This document shows positions 52,476-63,851 of a stretch of DNA of 64,000 bases, one piece after another; the first letter of the stretch is position 1, and every line of letters starts with the position of its first letter. The DNA comes from Pachyseris speciosa (Eukaryota > Cnidaria > Anthozoa > Scleractinia > Pachyseridae). The position numbers were made by a program, and so were the translations under genes. The DNA lies in assembly GCA_016490735.1 (NCBI GenBank), contig JAEMWC010000242.1:725001-789000 (forward strand), written 5' to 3'. The notes under the pieces were generated by a model that saw only the letters and a list, made by a program, of their open reading frames with translations, had not been told where the DNA came from and did no database searches.

Positions 52476-53844
52476 GTTAGTGTAGTTGCTTGCAGTTTGA
52501 TTTATGTAGTCATGACAAAATACAACGACTGACGCTCAGCTCAGTTGGTAAAGGGTATGGACTACTGAGAAGGCCACAAACCAAGGTCTTCTTATGGCAA
52601 GGTCATGCTGGCTGTGTGTTCAACATCTGCCTCAGTTCAGATGATCACGTCATTGGGCAGTGATGTTAAAGGAGGGTTTCACGGTTCGGCGCTTGTGCAA
52701 ACTATAACGTTAGCCCATTCGATTCTATTGTTTATAAAACAATCGGAAGCGTGCAGATGACTCTTGCGGAAAATTTGCCTTTGAAAATTTTGCGGTCAGT
52801 CGCGAAAGCGTGACGAGAAAGCGTGACGAGAAAGGTGAGATTTTTCATTAGAATTCATTTTGAACGTTCCGGCTCCATCCATAAAGTACAATCTAGTTTT
52901 CATGTCAACCACATGTATTTTAATAATCAGAGACTCTGATCAGAGACTGTAATTTTGTGCAAGCAGAATGATAGCCTATGCGTAGCTATACGGCTATACG
53001 AAGGCTAGCAGAATGACTGATGCCTAAATTTCACAGAAGATGACAACGGATTTACACAGAAAATGTTGAATCGAGTTTATTCGTCGGCCCGAAGGTTTTA
53101 TTCCGGACCGGACGCACAAGTTGTGTACTCGCATATGATTGGTTTCTAAACAATGGGACTGAGTGGGCTGCGTCATAGCTTGCACATGCGCCAAACCGTG
53201 AAACTCTCCCTTTAAGCCATTGCCCTTCCCTCTCCCCCTCACACACACGTAGAATTTGAAGGGGATGTAAAGGAACTTGCCTGGGACTAGTTCCTAGGTC
53301 TCTCTCTGTTTCTCTCAGTCAATCCGTTTGGGTCACGTGGCCCGGGCGGAAAAGCGAGGCCGTTCGTATCGGCTACGTCATTGAAACGAATTGATGTAGT
53401 ACATTTTTGTCTGTTCTGATGTAGATTTTTTCGATTTTTTTCCTCGTGTTTTCAGGTCAGATTTGGCTATTAGGAAATATAGGGAAATTCAAAAAATTAC
53501 CAGAAAATATGAGGAAAGGAAAAAAACTGAAAACAAGAGGAAATTCACATAATTATTCCACACAACAGACCAAAATATGTAGCCATTCGAATTGAATCGA
53601 AAAGAAAACACAAAAAATAGTTGGCACGACCCAAAACTCCTATAACAGTCATACACGCGGATTCGAAACAGAAAACTCGTTTTCGCTTCTGAAAGGAAGC
53701 CGCGGGTTTCTGCTACAATCTGCGGCGGGGCAGCATTCTGTTTGGGGATGAATATTAAGCACTACGGGGTTGAATTGTGTTATTCAGTTTGAATTGAACC
53801 CGCGAATAACAGAATTGATTTAAAGAAATATTTTTTTTTAATAT

Positions 53845-54230
53845 ACAATAAAGTGCAATCGAATGAAGAATTTATAAAACTTCTGAAGAAGGTTGACAGC
53901 ATTAGCTTTAGAGAATCCGATTCGGCACTCAGGGGTTGTGCAAAAAAATACACTGTAAAGGGAATTGCTGGCGTCGAACCCAAAAAGTTCTCAAAATTTT
54001 CAAAAAAGAGACCATTCGTTTGATAACAAAGAACAGGAACATAAAGATGCGGATGGTTCTGAATTGTAGGATGGTTAAACAGAGCCTGATCAGAAAAGGC
54101 GAACCCCAAATCGAAGAACCATTTTTTCAATCGGAAACCGAGATTGTGCTCGATGGAACCAATCCCAAAAGCGGTTGAACAGATTATGGAGAGTCTTGCC
54201 AATTTCAACAGGGGCGGGAGTGGAAGCTTG
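53845..54230 (+). pseudogene. Fragment resembling the N-terminal region of a Polinton-type DNA polymerase B
   Basis: Spread over at least two frames with stops between. Stretches such as ETEIVLDGTN followed by a SLANFNRGGSG-like segment recall a conserved region ahead of the polymerase domain in Polinton and related virus-like elements. No exonuclease or polymerase motif remains, so it cannot encode an enzyme. The 3' end runs into a SINE tail (54240-54295, CACTACTGCTTAAG, then ACTGCGATGATCATTCAC). Confidence 0.45.
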
Positions 54231-54897
54231 AATTTTTTTTCAGGCTTAAGTTTCACTACTGCTTAAGTAGTGTTTATAACTGCGATGATCATTCACATAG
54301 TCATTTCTTTAATCCGCAGTTTAAATAAATGATTCTCAAAAAATCTTTTCTGCCACTTTTGTGAACATACCCAAACTCTGCCGCCTTTCCCACACAGGCC
54401 TGTTGCTCAGTTCTCCCAGTAGTCGGTACACTTTTTGCATGTAACAAACCGAACACAGGTATGGGACGGGGTACACAGACTATCAATAGACAGATTCAGT
54501 GCGTACAACGAAACAACCGTATTGGGAATTTCACCCTGCTGTTCAGGTTTTGGAGCTTTTACATTTAACATTTTATTGTATAAAAAAAATAATTTATTTG
54601 GATTTCCATTTCAAAACAGCCAAACAGGTTCGGGAGACCGAAGTTTTTACCTCTTTAGGGGTTTCGCAGAATACCTTCCCAAAAAGATCCGTAAGCCAGT
54701 CCACTCCCAATCCCCGAAGGTGTTCCCAGGACTGCTCCCATTTTTTAATGGCTGCAACCAGGCGCAACAACTCCTGGCTGTCTTCATCCGTTTTATCCAT
54801 TTCCAATTTCCGGAGTTTTTTTGTTGTTCTACGCATTCGTCGGTTCATTTTATTGGTGTAGTTTTTTTATTTTTTTATTTTTTCACCCATCATAAAA

Positions 54898-55527
54898 TGG
54901 ATGTCTACTGCGTCAGAGAAAAAATGTATACACCCAACGTACCAGGTACCGAAAGAATTAGAGCAACCAAAAACAACCGAAAAATTCTCAAAGTCAAATG
55001 CGCATAAAAAAAAAATAAATAAATAAATAAAAAAGCGCATTGTGCGGAATCACAAAAACGCGTTTTCAGCCCCCACAGGGTGGTGGGAGCATTCTGGGCG
55101 ACGCTCCAGTGTCTGTGGGAGAGATGGCTATCGAAAAGGGAATACCATTTCTGGCAGAGAAGATGGTTGAAATGGGGCGGTACTACTCATCTGAGGCCGT
55201 GCGGAACCCCCAACTACAGAAAAAGCCGTCGACTATGCAGTGAAAAAATCCTAACCGCTCGTACAGAAAGTTGGTAGCAAATTCAACGATTCCCTGTCCC
55301 GAAAATACAAAACCGATAGACCCGAACTCGATGGCGGATCAATGCCCTGGGTGGTCGATTTTATAAAAACTCGGGACACTCTTAATCGACCCCACCCTGT
55401 AAAGGATGCAAATGCACTGGTTGCGGGGTACAAAAGAGACTACACCGAATACAAACGAAAGTGTGGAACACAGAGTTACTCGGCTCAATTCAAACTGAAT
55501 AACACAATTCAACCCCGCAGTGCGTAA
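54898..55527 (+). pseudogene. Polinton-like zinc-ribbon (DUF5679-like) protein and capsid-region fragment
   Basis: One frame (from 54898) gives VYCVREKM, then RIRATKNNRKILKVKCA. A downstream frame (55040-55243) continues CGITKTRF, then GGGSILGDAPVS. Together they have the outline of the small zinc-ribbon proteins of large DNA viruses and Polintons, followed by an unrecognised segment ending near 55527 (RPHPVKDANALVAGYKRDY). Broken by frameshifts and an A-rich expansion at 55007-55032. Confidence 0.4.
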
Positions 55528-55714
55528 CATTCACCCCCAAACAGAATGCTGCCCCGCCACAAATTGTAGTGGAAACCCGCAAGTGTCAACCCCAAAAACA
55601 TCCGCGGCTTCTTTTCGGGAAGCGAAAACGAGTTTCTGTTTCGAATCCACGTGTATGACTGTTATAGGAATTTGAATAGTTACATGTTTCGGTCTTTTGT
55701 GGGGAATAACTATG

Positions 55715-56235
55715 TGAATCACAGGGTGCAGACGAGTTCTGTTCGATCGTACATGGCAAAGTCTCACTTTGTTAATTCCAAATGAAATCCTTTTGACCTG
55801 TGAACGTTTTCTGCTTCCATTTCCTTCTATAACCCCCGATCTTTCTGGTACGGTTTCCGCAATGTGGGCTCGCACGGTTACGAAAGGTTGGCTTACAGTA
55901 CAAGAAGAGTACTCTTCTTTTACTCGGCACTTCGTGCCTCGTTCGGAAAGCTTCGCTTTCCGATTTCCGAAGCTTATTCGTTGCCATTCGGTCAAAGATC
56001 AGATGCGCCCGCGGCCAGCGTCAGTTGACGCGGTATATGCAAGTAATCATGGCGGAAAACCGTATGAGGGAGACAAGATCGGGGTATATAGAAGGACATG
56101 GAAGCAGAAAACGTTCACAAATCAGAAAGATTTCATTTCAACAATCTTTATCGTACAAAGTAAACATATTTTGGAATTAACAAGGTGAGACTTTGTCGTG
56201 TACGATCGAACAGAACTCCTCTGCACCCTGTGTGT
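55715..56235. mobile_element. Foldback nested in the right arm of the relic
   Basis: CAGGGTGCAGACGAGTTCTG and GTTCGATCGTACATGGCAAAG on the left recur inverted at 56190-56232. The centre is itself palindromic (GCACTTCGTGC, GGAAAGCTTCGCTTTCC). About 520 bp, non-coding. Confidence 0.75.
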
Positions 56236-56370
56236 GAATTTCCTCATATTTCCTGGTTATTTTTTTTAGTTTCCCTCATATATTCATGATAGCCAAATTT
56301 GACCTGAAAACAGAAAAATGAGGAAAAAAACCTAAAACATGCGCATCAGAACAGACAAAAACATACATAT

Positions 56371-56372
56371 TA

Positions 56373-56454
<82 letters not shown>

Positions 56455-56456
56455 CT
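56371..56456. repeat. (ATT)n microsatellite
   Basis: About 27 ATT/TTA units directly right of the relic. Confidence 0.95.
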
Positions 56457-56457
56457 A

Positions 56458-56810
56458 CTAAAACCCCGGGGGCGGGACGGGGGTTTCTACAAAAAATTTA
56501 ATACGGGGAAGCTCCGCCCCGAGGCCCGACCCCTTACCCTTTTATATACCATTTTTGACGGAAAAGGTACCCCTTTCGTATACCTTCCATTGACAAACCT
56601 ACTAAATAACGCTACAATTAAAGCCAGAAAGGCCGTCTTTTAAATACCTAAATAACAGATTTCCCTACCCTTTCGTATACTTCGACTCGGGAAATCCCCA
56701 CCCTTTCAAATACCTGAAGCGTAAAAAAGGAAAAAGGTACCCCTTTCGGGCGGATCCTCCTCGTATAGGCCACTATAGGGAGTACCGCCCCCCCGGGGGG
56801 GGGTTAAAAC
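56458..56810. mobile_element. GC-rich CCCCGGGGG-ended repeat
   Basis: Starts ACCCCGGGGGCGGG and ends CCGCCCCCCCGGGGGGGGG, with repeated GGTACCCCTTTCG and CCCTTTCGTATAC in the middle. The ends are roughly inverted. No coding frame. Base composition differs sharply from the surrounding intron of TTC13. Confidence 0.6.
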
Positions 56811-56943
56811 TGAAAGACGTAACAGAATACTTTCAAGAGAGTCTTATAGGTACATAACGGTTTAAAATATTCACAACAGTATGATTTTATTTTCCTTTCT
56901 CTAAATTTTGGTTGTGATGTAGAAATTTGTGGGTTTGTTTTAG

Positions 56944-58285
56944 AGTGGATGAATTCAATTCAAAAGAATTTAAAAGGAACGTGGAGAAAGCTAAAACATG
57001 TCGGGAGCTGATACGGGTTCTGAAGGTAATGTCTTAACAAACGACAGCATTTTTCTAAATTTGAATTGATATCTTACAGAAGAACTATAATAAATACCAA
57101 ACGATGGTTATTATTACATCGTGTGGTTGGTCAGTGGTAATTAGACAAGGCTTTATTTATATGTCAGGAATTAACGTATCTCAAAGAAATGGCCCTTTTT
57201 ATACTAGAGACGCATTATCCGTCCAGGCGAATTATGCGTCTGTCATTTTAATCGACTATGGCGAACTACATGAGAAGCATAATCCGTCTGGGACGAACTT
57301 GGGCAAACGTTTGGTCTGCGTCTGTTTACTGTAGTTCGATTAGTATAAAGACGGGTACAAGACGCATTATGCGTCTGGACTAACTATCCTCTTTAGTGCA
57401 TCTTGAAAGACGTTCTAAATAAGATAGTTCGTCTAGACGCATAATCCGTCTTGTGCCCTTCTTTATACTAATCGATCTGAACAGACGCTGAACAAACGTT
57501 TGCCCAAGTTCGTCCCAGACGGATCATGCGTCTCTGGTATAGAAACGGTCAATAGAGCAAAAGCGGATTGGGCCCCTTGCTAGGAAGAAAGCGAGTGATC
57601 CGTCTACGACACCACGCGCATCGATTTTGCAGTTGCGGCTTAAGAAGTTACCACGGAAGGGTGACCGTTGCTTAAAGTGCATATAACACGAAAAATTTCC
57701 CCCCATTTTTAATAAATCAACATGTATGAAAAACGACTTGAATGTGTAGAGCTCTTTGAAATTCCTGAAAAGCCTTTTTTCGCGTTCAAAATACGCGCTA
57801 GTGTCCCGTGCATCGCGCAGCTAAAACATCACGTGACACATGTCTTTGACGTAACACCTTGAACGCTCATCCACCGTCAACAGTGCGGACAAAGAGAAAA
57901 AAGAGCGTCCAATGTGAAGAGCTGCACTAATAGTCCGACGTTGCTGAATAATTTGTATTCCCCGACATTTTCATACAACCAAAATACTGAACCGAGCGGC
58001 AGCAGGACATCTTTGCGGCACTCGGTGTGTCGCGTCGCACCGGGTGTGTGAATGCGTTAAGTTAGATCCCAGTCTGCAAGTTTTTAAGCTTCAAGGAGTT
58101 TTTCAAACGCGTTCAACAACTGAAAACGAGCAAAAAAAATTTCGTGTCATAGGCACTTTACCCTTTTCAAGGGGTTCCCATTGACGGTAAAATCGTCTGG
58201 CGTTAGACAGTAAAATCTTAAGCAATTGGCACTCACCGGAAAGGGTTACAATGGGGACATAGTTTTTGATGTAACCCTTTCCTGC

Positions 58286-58320
<35 letters not shown>

Positions 58321-61300
58321 TTAGACAGAGTAAATCTATTAAGTGCCAATTGGCACTAAGGGTTAGCCTCATCCACACGAGCAAATTTTTGCAAATTTTG
58401 CTGTGAAACTATTTCTATGAATTTGTATTTGCTGAAATATATGTGACAGATGAAAAACTGCCGCGCCAGTTTTTCAACAAATGAATTTGTTCACATAAAA
58501 TTCAGGCAGATTTTCTCATGTACCCCAGCAAATAAAAGTTGTTACAGAAAATTCAAGTTTTGTCGCTCGTGTGGATGCGGCTTAAGATGGCGATTTTCGC
58601 TAAAAATGCTGGTTGCTGCAGCGAGCATTCGATAAGCTTACGATAGGAATGTTCGATGTAGCTATTATTTTGTAATGCAGACTCCATATCGCCAGAAAAA
58701 TTGCAAGTATGGACCATACTTGCAATTTAGTCTATCCTGATTCGACAGAATTCGCTTTCAATGGAGATTTGCTGTTGGTCAAATTCACCATCACCGGCGT
58801 ATAGCGTCGGTTTGTGTGTTTCTGTGTTTCGTTGCATACCTGAGAGTTGTTGAAGTCTAAACTCCGGTTGAAAGAACACTCTTGTATTCCTTTATATTTT
58901 TCTGCTTCTTTCTTAGCAACACGATTCACGGAACCCTCAGCCCGGCATGATTCTATCAACTCACGTGTCGAGCTCAAAAGGTGGAGGGACGAAGAGCTTA
59001 GAAGGATTGAATTTAAGTCTTTCTGAAAGGTAAGTTAGGTGAAAGTTGCAGTTCATTGCAGTTTTGTAACGACTGTTAAAAGCCTTGAGTATCAACGGAA
59101 ATTTAGGCAAACAGCACCGAGCGTAGGAAAACAAGCAGCTGTTGCCAAGCGCGAGCGCGGGAAAACAAGCACCTGATGCCAAGCGCGGGAAAGGTTGCAG
59201 TCGGTGCTAAGTGTTTAAAAACACGCAACCGGTGCTAAGCGCGGGAAAACATGTAGCTGGTGCCAAGCGCTTGAAAAGATACAACTGGAGCCAAGCGCGG
59301 GAAAACATGCGACAAGACATTATAAACGCTGGATGTTTGATGTCATGTGTCAGCGATGTTCGAGGTCGTGAATTTCGACCTTCTAGACTGACTTTCAATA
59401 AACTATCAGGTTTATCAACCATCATTGATGTTATCAGTTCGCTCACTCCAGAATCTTACCGGGTGTGTCTAAAAGAATCTGTATGACAGGAAATTACACT
59501 GTAGACGGAGTTAGTGACTCGTTGGTATTTATTGTTCATGAAAAGTGCAAAGTCTGTTTAGTAAACGCTTGCCTCGAAAGAATTGCCTCTGGACATTTCA
59601 TTAAGAGAATAAGTTTAAAAGGCAAGTCACAAGTTTTTTTCATCTCTTGGACTCACAGCAAGATACAAAAAGTCGCTATATTTTTCCATTCATCAAATGC
59701 ATAGAATTTGTACGATAAGGAAACCTTGTATGACGAGTTGTTGCTGGTTCTTCGTAAGACTTTCGAGGTTCAACTCCAAACAAGGTTCTTTAGGCTAAAA
59801 TCCGTTTAATATCAAACACAGTACAATGAAACTACATTGAACGAAAACGCGAACATACACACATCTCACATGGTTTTCCAAGTCCACATGCAAAGCGGGT
59901 AAAGTTCCCTTTTCACGCTGTCACTCTATACGCAACAATTAAATAAGACAAGTAAAGAGAATTACTATTTTCATCGTAGTGGTTCGAATCTGTTGTTCAC
60001 AATGGACACTCCCACCACTCCAGCAAGGACTGCTGGATATCATTTGGAGCTGGATCACATCTGGGGACAGCTTAACGGTGAAATGAGAAAACCAGGCAAC
60101 AAGGTAAAATGAAACTTCAAATTACGACCCACAATATATAATATTGCGCTTATTACCTCCCGCAATACAATATATAAAACTTGTTGCATGGCTGAAAAGA
60201 TTCATTACGATTAATTTCATAGGGCCGGTCGCTAGACGTCGTTAGTTTCACACTAATCTGTGCTTTTAGAGAAAATTATACATGGGGATGACGGGCATTT
60301 TGCCTTCTAGGGGGCGTAAGGAAAGGGGAGTTGGGGGGGAGGGGTAAATTTTGGAAGAATGTTCCCAAGGATAATATCATACGGGATGTGCGTTCGTCGG
60401 TATTGAAGACTAGAATATTCTCGCGAAAGATTTCAGTGCCGAAATTATCGAGTCCGTTTTTAAAAATGGTTAGAACCGTGTCAAAAGTTTTATCGGTTGT
60501 GAATACTTTATGAATGATTGCATAATTTTATTTATTCGGCCTTGGTTCAGACGAGGGTTGCTTAGGCCCTTAGCTAATTCACTAAGAAAAATCGCGAAAC
60601 CTTGGTGGAAACACTTACAATTTCAACGTACCGCGCTTATAAAACAAAAGCTCAATACTTCATGTTAACTGTAGAAGCTTTTGAATAAATGAATATAGAT
60701 TTTACTGTACTAATGTAGAAGCTTTTGTTCACATTGATACTTTTAGGACAACGCAATCTCGGTTCATTAAAAGCACATATGGCATTATATGGTTTAACTT
60801 ATTCACCGCCAAGGGGTCTCCCTTTGACAAGTAAAGTCGTCTGGCGTTAGCCACAGTAAAATCTATAGAGTCCCCTTTGGTGGTGAAAGGGTTAAGGAGA
60901 TAGGTTTTAAACCTTTCACCCCCAAAGGGTCTTCCTTTGACGAGTAAAATCGTCTGACGTTAGCCAAAGTAAAATCTATAAAGTCCCCTTGGCGTTGAAA
61001 GGGTTAAATGTAAAGAAGTTTTCAGTTAGCGTCCAAAAAAAAAAAACATTTCTTTCTCTAATAAAGTAACTTTTTGACATGGACGTCATGCTGATTTTCT
61101 TTGCCCAAACAGGATGTTGATGTGATTGGTAACCACATTCTTTCCTTGGTGTACTACTTCTTTAACCTCATGCCTCTATCACGTGGATCAAGGTATGGTT
61201 CATAGGTCCTCACAATATTTTGTACTTGGTTGCCTGTGTTACCGGCTTTTGGAGGCGAGGTGTTCGGTCTTCTGAATCTGACCTTTGTACCTTACCCTTC

Positions 61301-62622
61301 ATTGCCCTTTTAGACACTCGTGAACAAAAGGAAACCACCGACATAATTCTGTGGGCAACTCCTCTGTTTACTCATCACTAGCATGCCATTGGGGAGCGAA
61401 GGATGACTTCTGAGTACCTTAGCTCATTGTTGCAATCGTAGGCACTTCGGGCTAGACACTGACTTCTTTCACCCTTCTAACTTATGAATATCCATACTTG
61501 TTCCCCACCCTGCAGACCGGCCGAGCCAACCGAGTGAACGATTCATGTCCAAATTCTTTACCTGAAATCAAACACAGTGTTACTCCGATTGCTTGTTTTT
61601 GTTTGACGCGTTGATGACTTGATTTGTTATTCTTCTGCCCTAGTGCTGTCGCTTACACCGTGGCTTTAGGGCTTTTCCTTGCTGTTGGTAAAGAAACTAC
61701 GGGCAAAATTCCTTCAGGAAAGGTGCGTACCAGCATTTAGGTCCAGACCAACAGCGTAAATGTGAAGGATCACACCTTACGCATGCAACAGTTTATACCA
61801 CTAACAAATATTTAGGATTTCATCCACAGACTCAAAAAGGTACAACCCCTCTTGTACAACATAATAAACAGCATCACAGGAAAGTACCGCTCAGTAGCTT
61901 TCATTTGAATGGTCACTTTAGGATTTCATCCACAAACTCAAAAGTTAGAACCACCTTGGACAGCATAATAAACAGCACCACAGGAAAGTACCGCTCAGTG
62001 GCTTTCATTTGAATGGTCACACTTTAGGATTTCTCTTAGACACTATTTTCGCTTGAAGACGTTAAGCTTGAGGAATGCCTTGAGCTCGGGGTCACCTCGC
62101 AGCTCTTACAAGGTCTCATCCGATTAGAGACCACCCTTCAGGTGAGACAAAAGAACAAACAACACAAACAATGGACCCCAGCCCTAAAACAATAGGGCTG
62201 CGACACTATCCCCACCACTGAAATTTAGAGCTTATAGGAGCTGCGAGGCTACCGTGAGCTCGAACTTATGCTCTTCAAGTATAATTAAAATTACTGCTAA
62301 CTAAATACTGATTATACTGATCATATATGATTTATTTCTTATATCATCATTCACACTAAATACTGATTGGTAAATTTTATTGTTATGTGTACACTTCTGT
62401 TTGTTATCCACAGTGTTGAACTTTTGTCGGTGAAAAACTGAAAATTGTGCAAGATAGTTAAAAGCCATGGGTTCGATTCCATCGAGATCCCGTATTTGTT
62501 GTTCTCTCGTCTTTATGTTCCTCTTTTGTTTTCATGTCTCAGGAAGTGGATTTAGAAGCAATGATTGGGGGATCAGTCGACAATTTCATCCAGCATGTCA
62601 AAGGATGGCTGGCACTGAAAAC
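56944..62622 (+). CDS. TTC13: TTC13, 3' exons in the window (one gap, 3' end missing)
   Basis: Firm exons: 56944-57025 (KTCRELIRVLK), an exon ending at 60103 (SNLLFTMDTPTTPARTAGYH, start at 59980 or 59960), 61113-61192 (HILSLVYYFFNLMPLSRGS), 61644-61722 (AVAYTVALGLFLAVGKETT) and 62543-62622 (DLEAMIGGS, ends in phase 2). A likely exon at 58749-58798 (NGDLLLVKFTITG) matches the human stretch DGFTITITG, but needs an unseen small exon before it to correct the phase. Human TTC13 continues about 45 residues beyond the last exon here, so the stop codon lies to the right of the window. No disabling change is seen in the firm exons. Confidence 0.85.
57185..57548. mobile_element. Foldback MITE with GACGCATTATGCGTC motifs
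   Basis: Left arm TTTATACTAGAGACGCATTA and right arm CATGCGTCTCTGGTATAGAAA are inverted. The arms also share GGACGAACTTGGGCAAACGT with its complement. ACGCATTATGCGT-type palindromes recur five or more times inside. Confidence 0.8.
58150..58365. mobile_element. Two head-to-head copies of a TTGACGAGTAAAATCGTCTG MITE
   Basis: Each copy has GGGGTTCCCATTGACG-like sequence, AAATCGTCTG and GTTAGACAGAGTAAA, bounded by AACCCTTTC / GGGTTA-type ends and AATTGGCACT. Another pair is at 60.8-61.0 kb. Confidence 0.75.
58365..58583. mobile_element. MITE with AGCCTCATCCACACGAGC termini
   Basis: Left end AGCCTCATCCACACGAGCAA is the complement of the right end GCTCGTGTGGATGCGGCTT region. About 220 bp and non-coding. 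Confidence 0.8.
60800..61012. mobile_element. Second pair of TTGACGAGTAAAATCGTCTG MITEs
   Basis: Two tandem copies, each with AAGGGTCTTCCTTTGACGAG-like sequence, GTCTGRCGTTAGCC and AGTAAAATCTATA, and ending TGAAAGGGTTAA. They belong to the family at 58.15 kb. Confidence 0.8.
61812..62032 (+). repeat. ~117-bp repeat units, third locus
   Basis: Two units (GGATTTCATCCACAGACTC, CAGCATAATAAACAGCACCA, AAAGTACCGCTCAGT) in the TTC13 intron between 61722 and 62543, in the orientation of the 18.6-kb array. Confidence 0.85.
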
Positions 62623-62671
62623 GTAAGATAATTATTTTAAGAGAAACGTAATTTACCCTGAAATGTTCACA

Positions 62672-62949
62672 GAGCCCTTTTTTTAATTGAGTGTCGTAAA
62701 ACCAAAACAAAGTAATTAATCTGACCAATCACAACAGACGCAAGCTGCGCGATTAACCAATCAGAATGCGGAGCAATTTCATGCAGCCGACAACAAGCGC
62801 GGGAAAATGCGTGCGACGAAGTCACGATTTGTTTTGGTTTTGCTTCTCATTGGTCGAGAAAGTAGCGTGAGTTTTGTCAGCCAATCACAGAGCAAAGTAA
62901 AGCAAAACTAAAGGAAACGCGAATTAGACACTCAACTGAAAACCACCCT
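62672..62949. mobile_element. CAATTGAGTGTCG MITE, copy 2
   Basis: Starts AGAGCCCTTTTTTTAATTGAG and ends CACTCAACTGAAAACCACC, with TGACCAATCACAACAGACG and CAGCCAATCACAGAGCAAAG inside. Compared with copy 1 the interior is roughly reversed, as expected of a near-symmetric foldback. Confidence 0.8.
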
Positions 62950-63151
62950 AAGAAGCTATTGTTTCGCCAAGTCACAGACTTCCTCCCCCCACCCCACCCC
63001 TCAAAAAAATTACGTTCTGAATGACTGCTGAACTGCCCTTGGTAACCAATCGAACAAAATTACACTTGCAAATATGTGGCAAAAAATCGTTCGGATATAT
63101 TCGTGGCTATCGTTATCAAACAGTATCGTAGACGGAAGTTTTATTGAGGAG

Positions 63152-63240
63152 GCAGCTTGGCTGAGTGGTTAGGGCGTTTAGATTTGAAATCTGGAGGTCG
63201 AGTACTTAAAACCCTTTAAGCCATTATATAAACATGCAAA
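63152..63240 (+). mobile_element. tRNA-like SINE head
   Basis: GCTTGGCTGAGTGGTTAGGGCG is a good box A with GGAGGTCGAGTAC as a degraded box B. The rest up to about 63240 has no acceptor stem. A similar lone box B (GGGTTCGATTCCATCGAG) lies at 62470-62488. I call both SINE pieces, not tRNA genes. Confidence 0.55.
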
Positions 63241-63787
63241 TTCTCTTCGTTATTCATTGTTAAGGCAAGGAGAGGTTAGATACTGATCACCAGGGAACTT
63301 AAGGGATTAAGCAGCTTTCTGATATTGGCTGGAGTTGGCAAACGAGGTCACATTGTTGCGGACACAAATGTTTCCCTGTTTGCGCGCGCACGCAACATTT
63401 ATTCATGTTTGTTGTGGACACAAATTGTGTCTGAGACACAAAAATGCTTCTGATTTTTTTCAGAAACATTTTGTGTCCTCAACAAGTGTTTCCCAATTTG
63501 CGCAGCATGGAAACACTACGTAAATTTTCTGTCCCGCTCGTTTGCTCACCCAAGAAACATCATGAGCAACGATGTGTTCGCAACCTAATGTGTCCAGGGC
63601 CATTAGAACCGAGTTCAACTCTTCAGTCTTATTTGTTCAATAGCTAACTTGTCTACCTCCTACCAAATGGGATTTTCGACTTACATATTTAATCTGATTA
63701 TTTGTTTAATTGTGTCAATAACAAAATGCTCGAATGTGATTGGTTCTTAATAGCCTTTATTTGTGTCTTAATTGGCTGCTTCAGGTC

Positions 63788-63851
63788 CAAACTGTCCGAT
63801 TTGAGCTGTCCGATTACAAACACCTGTAATCGGACAGGCCAAATCGGACAG
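63788..63851. repeat. 64-bp near-perfect palindrome
   Basis: AACTGTCCGATTTG..CTGTCCGATTACA on the left is mirrored by TGTAATCGGACAG..CAAATCGGACAGTT on the right, with a loop of only about 6 bases. It may be the core of a small MITE. The remainder of 62950-64000 shows no further TTC13 exon. Confidence 0.85.

Larger units (their letters stand above)
53404..56362. mobile_element. 3-kb relic with long inverted repeats and Polinton-like gene fragments
   Basis: Left (from 53404, TTTTTGTCTGTTCTGATG, then TTTTCAGGTCAGATTTGGCT) and right (to 56362) ends are inverted copies. A further inverted block pairs about 53640-53810 with 55490-55680 (CAGCATTCTGTTTGGGG, AACGAGTTTTCTGTTTCG-like). Interior frames resemble parts of virus-like Polinton/Maverick elements: a fragment like the N-terminal region of the protein-primed DNA polymerase B, and a small zinc-ribbon protein. 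Polintons are normally 15-20 kb, so this is an internally deleted derivative. Target duplication not resolved. A nested foldback lies in the right arm. Confidence 0.55.

Noticed and set aside
55531..56188. Open frames of 139-154 codons on both strands
   Set aside because: They run through the arms of a foldback nested in the Polinton-like relic. The palindrome produces mirrored frames.
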